Assembly (NCBI GenBank): GCA_013398955.1
Contig: VWPU01004157.1
Span: forward strand, 1-64,000
Direction of reading: 5' to 3'
Length of the DNA: 64,000 bases
From: Callaeas wilsoni
Lineage: Eukaryota; Chordata; Aves; Passeriformes; Callaeidae
Within the stretch, counting starts at the first letter, position 1; the number at the start of each line of letters is the position of its first letter. Below, piece after piece: positions 48,621 through 59,996 of this stretch. Under the pieces are notes generated by a model. That model was given only the letters and a program-made list of their open reading frames with translations. It made no database searches and was not told the origin of the DNA. Both the position numbers and the translations under genes were made by a program.

Positions 48621-49180
48621 GTGTTTATGCCCTCTACTGCACCCTTGTGCGGCCCCACCTGCAGTGCTGCATCCAGCTCTGGGGTCCTCAGCACAGGAAG
48701 GACATGGACCTGTTGGAGTGAGTCCAGAGAGCGCTGCGAAGATGCTTAGAGGGACAGAGCACCCCTGCTATGGGCAAATGCTGAGAGAATTGGGTTTATT
48801 CAGCCTGGAAAAGAGAAGGCTTCAGGGTGACCTAATTGCAGCCTTCCAGTATGTGAAGGGAGCTCACAAGAAAGAAGGAGAGGGACTTTTTACAAGGGCA
48901 TGTAATGACAGGAATGGGGGAATAAATTCAAACTAAAAGAGACATATTAGATATTAAGATGAACTGACTTGCTATGAGGGTGGTGAGGCATTGGAACAGG
49001 TTGCCCAAAGAAGCTGTGGATGCCCCATCCCAGAAGGTGTTCAAGGCTAGTCTGGATGGAGTCCTGAGCAACCTGGTCTAGGGAAAGGTGTTCCTGTTCA
49101 TGGCAGGGGGCTTGGAACTAGATGATATTTAAGGTTCCTCCTAAACCAGGTCATTCTATGATTCTATCATCCTATGATCC
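48621..49180 (+). mobile_element. CR1 LINE, 3' 560 bp with intact terminus
   Basis: Consensus blocks run without a gap: 'cctctactgcacccttgtgc' (48631), 'tccagctctggggtcctcag' (48672), 'ttattcagcctggaaaagag' (48797), 'ggagagggactttttacaag' (48877), 'ttggaacaggttgcc' (48991), 'gatgccccatcc' (49019) and 'ggaactagatgatatttaag' (49112). The terminal repeats ATTCTATGATTCTATCATCC sit at 49153-49172. The frame starting at 48664 encodes part of the ORF2 C-terminus ('LGLFSLEKRRLQGDLIAAFQ') but ORF2 has stops. Confidence 0.93.
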
Positions 49181-50119
49181 TCTCCTATCATTGAGACTGT
49201 AAAGTGAACAATTAGCTCTAGACTGAAGAACAAATCTGTATATTCATCTAATTCTCCATCTGATCTTTTACAGAAAGAGTTTTGATGGTTTTTTTTATAG
49301 TTAATTCATACTTAACCATTGTTTTTTCTTTCCATTTCATGATACCGTTATACTGGTCAGAGTAAAATATAATCTGAAAGAGAAATTTGACAGATTGAGT
49401 GTTTTTTACCTTCCTCCTTCTACGTTTCTCAAAAGAAAACCTGTATCTATGACACTTTGCAAACTTGACACATTCAGACGAAACTTTCTGATGTTTTTCC
49501 TCCAGCTTGAACATTTTTGTCTTCACTCCCACTACTACTGAAGATATTGAGTACACTGAACAAAACCTTCATACAATTCAAAATTAAATGTTGAAATGAC
49601 AGGATGAATGTGTAAAAAACATTAAATTACTTAGATAGGTATGTCTCATTGATTTTCAATATGAAAGTACTAATCCCAGTATATGCTGTTAGTTCCCTAA
49701 GAATATCAGACCACACTCACTCTTTCTACGAAGACAGAAAACTTGGTCTCTCTACTGCATAACTAGAAACCAGGATTTTACTTCAGAGGATCGAGCTTTT
49801 ATCTATAACACAGCAGTATTTTTATTTCCCAGAGTAGCTTACATATAGAGTTATAAAAGAATTTCCATTGAATAGGGATTCTCTCTTCATTCTTCCATCC
49901 GTAACAGAGGCCAGAACAGACAGAGGTATTTAGGAAAAGAAGAACAGAAAGAGAACAATACAAAAGTTTTTTTTCACGAGTGTGTGCTCTCGACTTCTAG
50001 CAATCAGCACTTTATCTGGGCTATCATTATGCAATTTGCACAGAATATCTGAGAGAAAGAGCAAAGAATATGAAGCCAGACTCTTCTTAATGGTACTTGA
50101 TGACATGACATGAAGCTCT
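49181..50119. other. Non-coding AT-rich sequence
   Basis: No recognised gene or repeat. The minus-strand frame at 49248-49556 is K-rich from T-rich DNA and has no domain. Confidence 0.5.
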
Positions 50120-50362
50120 GGGTTCAAATTGAAAGAGTGGAAATTCTGACAGAAAATACAGTGAGGGTAGTTGAACACTGTAATTGATTCCAAAGAGATG
50201 TGGATTCCCTGTCCTTTGAGTTGTTCAAAATCTAAACCCTAAAACCTAACTGGACACATTCCTAAGCAACCTGTTCTAGATAATCCTGTTTTAAGCATGT
50301 ATTTTTCCAGATGACCTCCAGGGGTGTCTTCCAATCTCAGCAAATCTCTGATTCCATGGTTC
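50120..50362 (+). mobile_element. CR1 LINE 3' end, diverged
   Basis: Blocks in CR1 order: 'gggttcaaattgaaagagtg' (50120), 'acagtgagggtagttgaaca' (50158), 'agagatgtggattccctgtc' (50195), 'taactggacacattcctaag' (50247), 'caacctgttctagataatcc' (50267), then 'agatgacctccaggggtgtc' (50310) and a degraded 'ctctgattccatgg' end. It belongs to a different CR1 subfamily from the copy at 48621, judging by the 'gacctccagaggtcccttcc'-type tail. Confidence 0.82.
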
Positions 50363-53300
50363 ACTTACTCAAGGGTGAGAATATTTATGATATCCACAAA
50401 AAGTGCCGAACTTCAGAACTGCATATGATTGTAAGTGCACTCGGAAAGCAAAGCCTATGCTGCTCTTTGGATCTATGCCAAGGAGCAACAGAAGTCTAAC
50501 CTACACCCCTAAATATGCTTCTCAGGCAGAAATGTACCTCCTAGTGTATCAATGACATTAACAAAGAGAATACTGTTTGTCCAATTAAAAAAATAGCAGT
50601 TTGAAATTGATATATAATAGTACCTCACTGAAATAATTATTTCTGTGCTCTTACTTGAGTTTAAACGTAAAATCCCCAGTGCTCTGATAAAATTATAACT
50701 GATTACCTTTTCGCTCACCTTTAGAAAAATAGTATCTGTGAAAACCTGGTAAAGGCAATCGGTTTAAAGTAAAAAAACCCAACAAGTTATAAGTACATGC
50801 AATGGACTCATAAAATAAAAATTTCAAAGTAGATGGAACTCTAAATAGCTGAAGAAAGGCTAATGATGCATAAACTCCTTATTAGACACTTCAGGTGGCC
50901 CGTCTGAGTCACAGAGTTTTCCTGCTCATGTTGTACTTTCCTGGTCATTGCTGACTGTAATAGTAATGGAAAATTTAATTAAGAACTGTTAGATCATGTA
51001 TATCTTTCATGTATAAACTGCTGGAATTTTAAATTCTCCTTTTAACAAAGGAGAGATGTACAGAACAGAAGGGCTTGTAACTGGGAAGAGTACCCGAGGT
51101 TTCAACTCTTCTTCCTGTGTTGAAGACCGTCCATATAGCACTCAAATCTTCAAGCTATTTACTGAAGTTGCCTTCCTTTGAACTCCTTTGACGGGAACCC
51201 TAAAACAGTGCTTTCCTTGAGGCCACTGAAAAAAAGGTCATAGATACATAAACGGGCTATTAGTAGTCCCTTAAAAAAAAAAAAACCAAATATCAGTGTT
51301 TAAATATCAACATATTATGGAAATGCTTAAAAAGTAGAAATCAGAAGACACATGAAAATGCCATTCAGGAATAACCATATCTGGTTTTGCTTATTATTTC
51401 CTGTAAAGATTGTCAAAATAAAATCTGATTTTATAGAATATTCCCAAATTAGGATTAGATTTTTTATACACAGAATAAGAGACAGACTTCCTGTCCTAGA
51501 CTTCACAGACAGACAAGAGAGGTTTTGTATCTTTTTAAAGAGCAATTAAGTGATTTGCTGTTGTATGACTTTTTGATCATGTACAAATAGCAATCAGATT
51601 TTTTGACTTTCTGTTCTGTTCTTGATACACTCTTATTTCCCTCTGAACTTTTTCTCAGGATGCCTAGAGGTATATTTACAGGTAAGTAAATGAAGAGGAA
51701 AAAATATCTTAGGTTTTTAAACACAACTTTATGACACTTTTCAAATAAGAATCATAGCAACATTATTGCTTCTAATTTAGATAGCATTTCAGAAAACTAT
51801 TAGTATTAAGAAACTATTCTTAATTAAGAAGTGCATTTTTAATACAATAGGCACTATAATTAGCTGTCAGTAGAAAATACCAAGAAATTTTTATAGTGGC
51901 GTAGATAAAAAGATGAAAATGTGCATTTAGTCTTATTCATGGGCCAACAATTAAGATTAAAATAAATGTCATAAATAAAATTTTATAAAAGAGTTAGACT
52001 GAAACACCTTGGCAACTCCAAGCAGAATAATGATCAATTATATCTCTAGGATCTAGGCAGTGCAATTAGAAGATTCTCAGAATTATCTTTAAGTGATATA
52101 TTTGTTTGTTGTACCTCATAGGAAAAACAGAAAATGAATTGCATTGAGCTAACAGTTATTCCATACTGAATTATTTTTCCTTTTAAAAGACAATTGAAAA
52201 TAAGGACAGTCATCCCTCTGGGCAGTTTTAAAACACTGTGGCATCTGAAATAAGTTAGTGAACATCATTAGAGAAATGGTAAGAAATAAAACGTGCAGAT
52301 TTTTGGTAATAAAATGACATGCTGGTTGCTATCAAAGTCAAACATCAGTCAAAGAAATAGTCTTGTCAGAATTATCACAAGAATTGAACAAGGACTACTG
52401 AAGGTAAAACCACACTTGGATTAAATGTGAAAAACTGCTAATCTCGAAGGACTTTGTCTATGCAATCAGTTTAAAACAATTCAAAAATAGAAGTATTACA
52501 TTAAAGGGTACCAAAAATAGCATTTATCCTCTTTATCCTTGAAAACAACAAAAATTACTTGAATAGGACAGATATAGTATGTAGGCATGTAGAAAACATT
52601 GGAATTAGTAGTGGAAGTTTATTGTATTATCAATTTACCTCATTTTGGAGTATTAGCTTGTACATTTGATGGTAGGGGATAAAGGAAAGAAAACAACACA
52701 ACACAGTAACGAGACACAGAACTTTGTTTTATCAGGACATGTAACAAGAGATTTGATTTAACAGGGTATTTTCTTAGGAAAGCAACAATTTTCAGGCCAG
52801 AATCAAAACGTTTGATTGTAATAATGGTAAATTAGAAGTAATTTCGGCAGATTATGGCCATTTTCTCTTACCTACTTTTTATCTGGGAAAAGAATGTATA
52901 TATACACATTCTTACTCAATCCAGAAATTATCACTTTGCAATCAACCAAAACTCAGGTTTATTTAAAAAATGGCAAGCAGTCAAACTTTTCTAAAGGAAG
53001 ATTTTTCTCAACATCTCTTTGGGAGTGTTTGAGGGCATTCTAATTATCGGTTCATGTCACTTGCCCATTACGAATGAGACTCTGAACTTTATAGATATTA
53101 GGAAGATTGAAGGATTATTCTTACTGCCCACTTTGATAGGGCAGCAAATAGAACTACCCCAGACTCAGAGGACACCAGAGGCGCTTTATGGTGGCTTGTG
53201 GGAATAACACATCTTAGTATGCCTTTAAAATTTTTTAAGTACTTTTTAAATTATGAAAAGATTAACACCTTCAGTATTTAGACAAGTTTTTGAAATCTGG

Positions 53301-54522
53301 CCTGGAGACAACTGTGAGATAAAAAAATAAGATGCACAAGTTTTCCTTCTGAGATTCTCTTTAGGTTTGGGTGACATGTAGTGTGAATTTAATGCCAGTT
53401 ATCCTTTTGGTAAAGTTCTGATTGCATGTTAAAATAACGCACCAGGAACAATATCTGTCAAGACATAGTCTACAAATCATTTGACAATAATTCCAGCTGG
53501 TGGCACTGGAATTATCTAAGTTTTTCTCAAATTAATTTTAATTTTGTTATCAAACTCGAATTTTTGAAAGTTGAAATGTTGCATTTAAAGACCTTGAAGA
53601 CCAATCACCTTTTATGCCAAAAGTCTTTTCAGGTGGTCTGTATGAGAGCCATTGCTTTTACTCAGGAACAAGGATGGGAAAAGAATACATTTAAAATAAT
53701 TGCAAAATTAACCTATATCAACTAATTTTTTAAAAATTGTTTTATTTATTTTTTATTTAGAAAAGAGGTGTCATTTCCAAGAAAAAAATGACATGAGAAT
53801 AAAACATCTGGTGGAATGGAAAGTTCCTCCTTTACAAGATCATCACATTAGAAGTAGAGGAAATCCCCTACACATAAGAGAAATCCTTGTTGCACTAGTA
53901 TAAAGAGGTTAGCTAGCAATTTTTTTCACTTGTGTATCTGAAAAAAAAAATTCTCATTGATTATAATATTTTACCTTAAATATTTCATCTTTCAGGAAAA
54001 AAAAGTTTTAGTATTGAATTAAGTAAATAATGAATTAACTAAATAGTGAGTGCTGGCAAAATTGCAAAATTGTTGCTTGATGTTACAATGCAAATAATGA
54101 TATCCCATACAATGTCACAAATCCATTTGTAGTTATAATCTAATTTTTTATGTATTCAGCTGTTTTTCTACTTTCTATCACCTTCATCACCAAATTAGAA
54201 CCAATATAGTGTTGATGGCAACCAGGCAACCAAGGACTGTGGTTTGGAGAGATTTCTTTATAATGCAGAGGCCACAAAAGGCATTGCAGGTAACATGTGA
54301 TATTCCCATGCATTATTTCTTTTTCTCCCTTCTTGTGACCTGCAAGAGGAAAGGATGAAAGAGTAAGGAAAAAAGCTTTAACCAAACACCTCCCAACTGC
54401 AAGATGAGATACTGGAAGAAATTATGTCATATGCAATGTTATAAAAGCTGTACAAATTAAAACCAGCTTTTCTGTCCCTGCACGTTTTCTTGAATGTCTG
54501 TACTCAGCTACATCCAGAGATG
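50363..54522. other. Non-coding AT-rich sequence
   Basis: Over 4 kb without a recognised gene or interspersed repeat. There is an A run near 51272-51284. Confidence 0.5.
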
Positions 54523-54605
54523 ATAGAATCAGAGTGTCCTGAATTGGAAAGGGCCCACAAGGATCATTGAGTCCAACTTCAGGCCCTGGTGAGGTGGGCA
54601 TCATA
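54523..54605 (-). mobile_element. CR1-type 3' tail, short
   Basis: Plus-strand blocks 'tagaatcagagtgtcctgaa', 'ttggaaagggcccacaagga' and 'tcattgagtccaact' are the reverse complement of a CR1 3' end, of the same subfamily as the tail of the SINE at 28319. No tRNA-like head follows, so I call CR1 rather than SINE, but a SINE whose head is lost cannot be excluded. Confidence 0.78.
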
Positions 54606-57600
54606 TGCTGACTACATCAGGAAGCAAAAATCCTTCTAGAATTTGTATTTCACAAGTTGTTTTTTAAATTAAAATTCAGTATTGGTTGCATAATGGAGAA
54701 TTTGTGTATTACGGCATTAGCACTGACTAGCATTTGAGAGTTGCAAAGATAGTAGCAGTGGAATTCCACTTGCAAGAATTCTTTCTTCAGGGATTGCTGA
54801 AACTCTACTCAATTCAGGCTTTTCAGAAGAGAATGTGGCTTTTCAATAGAACATGTCAAATGTCCTACATTTCAGTTTGTTTTCTGTGGGAAGAGCAACC
54901 TTTAGAGTTGCACAGTACTAACTGAAAAAGGGTGTATACCCTTGACAGAAGCTTGTCATAAAATCCACTGGAATCCCAAAACAAAAAACCAGCTTGTCTT
55001 CCATTTGACAACTGCAGTTTAATGCAAAGATGAGATCACGGATTTCTGGTGATTGCCAATATACTGTATACAGCTGTGTACATCACCATGGTGTTAGACA
55101 TATGTCCCTAGTTGAGATCAAGTGGTATCTACTTTTCATGACAAATGTTTCGTAAGTACTACATGTTGTTTCTAATTTTACTAGAATTATTCTTGCTTTT
55201 GTATCCATCCCTTTCTAGCCTTGTTAGCCTGTCTTCATCAGCTACATTTTTGTGCAGTTTTCTGCCCTGTGTGCTCTGAGTTTGCAAAGGTTTTGGTCAA
55301 GGTTGTGTCACTTCATTACCAATTTGAGATTTTTTCAGTTTCAAACTGTTTGCAAGACAACTGATTCTGCTGCAGCTCTGAAACAACACCAGATTGTGCA
55401 CCAAGTCTGACATTATTCTGTATGCATCAGACCTGCAGAATATGTGCAGATCCTTTGGGAACAGGCATCACCTAAAGCAACCCCTTCTCACAGAGATAAA
55501 TGAGTGCCTTATGTTTGCTCTGTGTTATTCTTGAAAAGTCCTTTGCATCGAAATCACCTCTTACACAAAATATAACTATGATAAAATCCTAAAGATCTGG
55601 ATTCTACTTTTTCTCTTTTTTACACTAGAACAATCAAGCTCCAGCACATCTATATTCTTGACAGACAGCTACTGTCAAATCACCTGCAAAACCAAGAGAG
55701 TTCATTAAAGAGAACACATTTTTCACAAATATGTCTGGCCCCAGTGAAAATAAAAAACAAAGACTGCAGAATAAAAGGACATAAGAAAATAAAATCTTGA
55801 GGAGTAGGCTCAGACGAGAAACAGAGTTAGGGGACAACAAAAGGAGTTTATCCAGTAAACATTCTAAACCAGTGAAATTAGTCAGACAGTTCTTCAAGCA
55901 CAAATCATATGGCAGAGTTAATGAGAGGAAAAGCTAAAAAACTCCATCTCTCAAATCAGCTCTCAGGTATTTTGCATATGTAGCAATAATATAGAAATTA
56001 CTAGAAAATTGTTTGCAGTATCCATTTGTTTTGAGAATGTAAACCAGATTTTACTTCAAAAGCAATTTCATAATAATGACTTTTCACATGGAAGAGATAC
56101 AGCAAAATTAGAGAGGAAATTCAACACTGAATATATTTCTTTGGTTTTATTCCAGCTGACATCTTTGCTTCCTGGATATCTGCTTTTCTTTTTAATTTTT
56201 TTTTTTCCATTGTAGCAGACCTTTACCCTATTTGGCTTACATTTTAAGACCAAAGTTACTGTACCTTTCATTTCCTGATTGATATTTGCAAGCCAGCAGG
56301 TGCTAATGGTGCAGAAAAGTGCATATGAGCTTGAGAGAACATTGTTGAATCCCAGCATGAAGCCACAGATAATATGGATATATATGCTCTAGTTTTACTG
56401 ACACAGACTTTGAACTGTCATAGATTTGGATAACAGTTGGTCAAATATTTCATTTCAAGGAAATTATTTTTTGTGCATCTGTGCCAAAAGAAAATATGAT
56501 GTTAATCCAGTGAGACTTGGGCCCCACGCTGCTTCAAATAAGATTAAAGGGATTGCCTACCAGGGTGAAGTTCTATTAAGTTTATAAATATTCATTGCTA
56601 TATTGAAAAGTTTAAAGCAGACTGAATTTCAGTTAATTGCTCACAGAAAGTAATCTTCTTATTTAAAAGAATACTGTTAATTAGATTTTCAAGGAAAAAA
56701 GACTGGAAACCCAAGATTTTTGTACAAAGAGAGGGCTTTAGGCAGTTGAATTTTATGAAACACAGAAGTGATCAGATCTGTTATGAAGGTAAAATTAGTT
56801 ACTAGTTTGGTATGAAGATATTTTCCAGTTATGAGATAGTATCAATATTTTTTAAAAGGATTCATTGCAAATGAATTTACTTAACCAGTCAGAAGTTCCT
56901 GAGTGTTGGTTCAAAAGCTACAGAGTCCCTGGCCATATCAGGCAAAAGTAAATTAGTTAAAAGGCTTGAGCTATGTCATGCAAAAACACAGACTAGAGGT
57001 GTCAGAGTAGAAAAACGATCTGTATCAGAGTGGATACAATAAAAACAAAGCAAAACAAAGCAAAAGAAAGCACACCTCTGCCCTCCAAAAAACCACCTCC
57101 CCAGCAGCAGTAGACAGCACAGTTCACACCAGTACTGTAATGAAGAGAGTGGCTACAAAATTTTGTCCAGACTGAAGGAATTACTGGATGAAAAATGTGT
57201 AAACTATGTTAACAAAGCAGCATTTTCCTTATAAAGTCTTGCAAAGTGCACTACTTTATCTGTTATTTCCAGGAACAGCATTAACAAGGCATATTGTTGG
57301 AATTCAGCAAAACACAGGAAAATACCAGTGGTAATGAAAAGTACTGATATAGTTTCTTTGCCAAGAATTGCATATACTCAGGGAGCTCAAGGTTAGAAGC
57401 TACAATTTGTCTCCTTGTTGGTTTATCACAGGCTACAATAATCGAACAGTTGACCATACACCAAAAAAAAAAAAAAGAAAAGAAAGAAGGAAGGCTGAAT
57501 TTGGCTAGGGGCTCTACATGGGGAAATAAATGGGAAATGAGCTAAAATGTAAAGTGAAGGGCCACTAACTTGTCTCAGTAACTTTCCAGAAGAGCACTTC

Positions 57601-58343
57601 TTTGCTGTAAGAGTGCTGCTGTGAAATGGATTTTATCATGCTTTGAAACATATTATGATAAAATGCATTAAAGTTTTCTTTAGTACAACATTTTCTTTGC
57701 CAAACAGGCACTGTAAAAATGGCAACAGTGAAGTAAATAAATTCCTTCTTCTCATTAATTTCCACATGTAGACGGTTTCAAAATAACATCTAGTTAAAAT
57801 TTGTCACACAGGCTATGCTGGTAGAGAGAATCCACTTTGATTATTTACACCAAAGGTTAATCATCCTTTTAATAAGGATGTTTCTTTTCACATTTAGAAT
57901 ATATACAACCTTGGCTTTCAGTCCTTAGTTCTTTTTTCTCTTCTTTTTAGCTATTCAAATAAGGGGGCCTTTTGTAGTCTATTATGAATGTACTGAATGA
58001 AAAGAATTTTTAAAGCCAGTCGAAAAAGCTCTCATTACGTTCAGAGGATTTGAAACTGCTCCAGAAAATCCTAAAAAGTTTTCTTACTTTTTTCTTCATT
58101 CCTTTATGAAGTTTGTTTTCCAGTCTGCTGAATAATGAATATTTTGTTCAACATTGAGGGAAAAGGCACAAAATAAAACTGATTTGTTCTGAGGGGTAAT
58201 GCATAAATACTTCTAGGTTGTTATTAAAGTAGGAGTGAGCCCAGGAGATGAATCTGTAATTACATGGATCCAGATGTTTTGATATTTCTCACAGCCAACA
58301 CAGTTCTAGATCTTAAGTAGGACAGATGACTGCCTCAAAAAGA
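54606..58343. other. Non-coding AT-rich sequence
   Basis: No recognised gene or interspersed repeat. It includes three 10-bp units of AAAACAAAGC type at 57042-57071 and an A-rich tract at 57463-57490. Confidence 0.5.
57042..57071. repeat. Three tandem 10-bp A-rich units
   Basis: AAAACAAAGC at 57042-57051 and 57052-57061, then AAAAGAAAGC at 57062-57071. Confidence 0.85.
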
Positions 58344-58934
58344 AGTTGTGGTTTAACCCCAGCCAGTTGCCAAGCCCCACACAGCCGCTCGCTCGCTCCT
58401 CCACTAGCAGAATCAGCAAGAGAATCAAAAGGGTAAAAGCACGAAAACTCATGGGTTGAGACAAAGACAGTTTAACAGAGAAAGTAAAAGTCATACAACC
58501 AAAGTAAAACAAGGAATTAATTCCCCACTTCCCATGGGCAGGCAGGTGTTCAGCCATCTCCAGGACAGCTGATCCCCATCCCATGTCATGGTGACTTGGG
58601 AAGACAGACGCCTCCATTTAAAATGTCCCCCCCTTCCTTCTTCTTCTCCCCACTCTGTATACAGAGCATGATGTCACATGGTCTGGAATATCCCTTTGGT
58701 CAGTTTGGGTCACCTGTCCTGGCTGTGTCTCCTTCTAACCTCTCATGCACCCCCAGCTTCCTCACCAGCGTGGCAGTACAAAAAGCAGAAAAACCTTGGC
58801 CCTGTGTAAGCCCTGCTCAGCAATAACAAAAATATCTTTATGTTATCAATCCTCTGTTCAGCAGAAATCCAAAACACAGCCTCATACCAGCCACTGTGAA
58901 GAAAATTAACTCTACCCCAGAAAAAACCAGCACA
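58344..58934 (-). mobile_element. Solo LTR, common avian ERVL-like family
   Basis: On the minus strand it starts TGTGCTGGTTTTTTCTGGGG (complement of the end at 58934), then 'TAGAGTTAATTTTCTTC'. It proceeds through the 'GTTATTGCTGAGCAGGGCTT' block, the 'CAAAGGGATATTCCAGACCA' block and the 'AGATGGCTGAACACCTGCCT' block. It ends GGGGTTAAACCACAACT. This order matches a very common bird LTR family. The TATA position has decayed into CTCTGTATACAGAG (58653-58666). Its start on the plus strand is either 58344 (by the family consensus) or 58347 (by TG...CA and a GAAGT/CAAGT duplication with one mismatch). No internal retroviral region is next to it. Confidence 0.88.
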
Positions 58935-58939
58935 CAAGT
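58935..58939. repeat. CAAGT pentamer shared by two LTRs
   Basis: It lies exactly between the end of one LTR (58934) and the start of the next (58940), and is repeated exactly at 59992-59996. It is the left target-site duplication of the second LTR and may also be the right one of the first. Confidence 0.75.
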
Positions 58940-59068
58940 TGTCGCATTCCGCTGTGGGAAACTGCAGGGAGTTTTAAAGCGGATGTTCTAGGAAAAAATG
59001 AAGCCAAACGAGGAAAATATTATATCAGAGAACCATTTATTGGTAATGAAAAAGGGTGTTGCCCTACT

Positions 59069-59153
59069 AAAGAAGAATAGAAAAGACAGAAAAGGAGGAA
59101 GGAAAAGGAAAAAGAACGGGGGGAGAGAGAGAGAGGAGACAGAGAGGAGAAGC
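59069..59153. repeat. Purine-rich tract
   Basis: About 85 nt almost entirely A and G on the plus strand, including a run of six G and an (AG)n stretch, within the second LTR. It can form triplex-like structures in principle and may hinder sequencing. Confidence 0.8.
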
Positions 59154-59272
59154 GGGCGTTAGCACCAGGAGGCCGGGGAGCGTCGTGGATGTCCAAGCGG
59201 CAGCGGGTGCGTGCCCAGCTCCCGCGGTGACTGGCGGCTGGACACGCGCTGAGTGGGCGCTCGCGTGGGATG

Positions 59273-59335
59273 TGCGGGGCCCTGGACAGGGCCCTGGACT
59301 GGCNTGCGGGGCCCTGGACAGGGCCCTGGACTGGC
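59273..59335. other. Single N between identical 31-bp copies, probable assembly join
   Basis: Positions 59273-59303 and 59305-59335 are identical, each starting TGCGGGGCCC and ending GGACTGGC, with one N at 59304. A real tandem duplication would not need an N. An exact overlap on both sides of an ambiguous base suggests two contig ends were abutted without merging. Within each copy GGGCCCTGGACAGGGCCC-type self-complementary sequence would make the region hard to sequence. Confidence 0.8.
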
Positions 59336-59640
59336 GGGGATCGCCACAGCGGGGTGGATCAGCGAAGCAGGGTGGGAAGCAGGTGGTTCAGGCAGGAATG
59401 AGGTAGGCAGGGACGAAGCAGGTGGGGCATCAGAAAGGAACATGGGGAGGCAGGAAGGGCAATGGCTGAAGCAGGCGAGGGAAATGAAGTGGTAGGGCAG
59501 GACACAGGCTAGGCACAAGGCTCAGAGACGGTCAATGAAGCAAAGTCAACAGGTGTCTGGCCAAGTGTCCAGCAGTGTCCAGCAAGAGGCAGCGAGAGAT
59601 CAAGCGAGCGAGAGCAAGCCTTGTAGCTTGAGACACAGTT

Positions 59641-59650
59641 ACTTTTATAT
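59641..59650 (-). promoter_or_regulatory. TATA box of the second LTR
   Basis: The complement reads ATATAAAAGT, preceded by GGGGG. Its position about 350 bp from the 5' end of the LTR fits a U3 promoter. Confidence 0.55.
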
Positions 59651-59991
59651 CCCCCAGCTCCTCCTAACATCTGCTCGCTGGCAGGAGACCATCAGCCAGC
59701 CAAAGGTTTGACAGCAGTCCATCGGTGGAGACCTTTTGCCACCCAATTGGAGAACCTTTCTAGAGGACACAGTGTCCTTGGCAGTCTGCTCCTCCTCATA
59801 GATACTGACTGCCTATTCCATGTGAGACATGAAGTGGCTGTCAGGCAAAGTCTCCCTGGAGGCAGAGCTTTCCTCCATCTTCTCCTAGCTGCCTCAGGCA
59901 CGTGGCTTGTGGGCGGCGCCTCCCCCACATACCTCTGGTAGTCTTCAAACAATGTTGAGGAAAAAAATCAAAATGAAATTTGTTCCTCACA

Positions 59992-59996
59992 CAAGT
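59992..59996. repeat. Right target-site duplication CAAGT
   Basis: Exact match to 58935-58939, immediately after the CACA end of the second LTR. Confidence 0.8.

Larger units (their letters stand above)
58940..59991 (-). mobile_element. Second solo LTR, unrelated family (about 1.05 kb)
   Basis: The plus-strand limits are TGTCGCATTCC and TTCCTCACA, so the element is TG...CA, and CAAGT flanks both sides exactly (58935-58939 and 59992-59996). Minus-strand landmarks are a TATA box ATATAAAAGT (complement of 59641-59650) and AATAAA (complement of 59036-59041), which fix the orientation. R would be unusually long, near 580 bp. It carries a purine-rich tract (59069-59153) and GC-rich sequence around 59160-59340. 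An N at 59304 separates two identical 31-bp copies, so the true length is probably about 1.02 kb. No gag, pol or env sequence is present. The frames inside it on both strands are products of its GC-rich composition. Confidence 0.82.

Noticed and set aside
59159..59518. 119-residue minus-strand frame rich in Pro and Ala, and plus-strand frames through the N
   Set aside because: They span the suspected assembly artefact inside an LTR, and the composition explains them.
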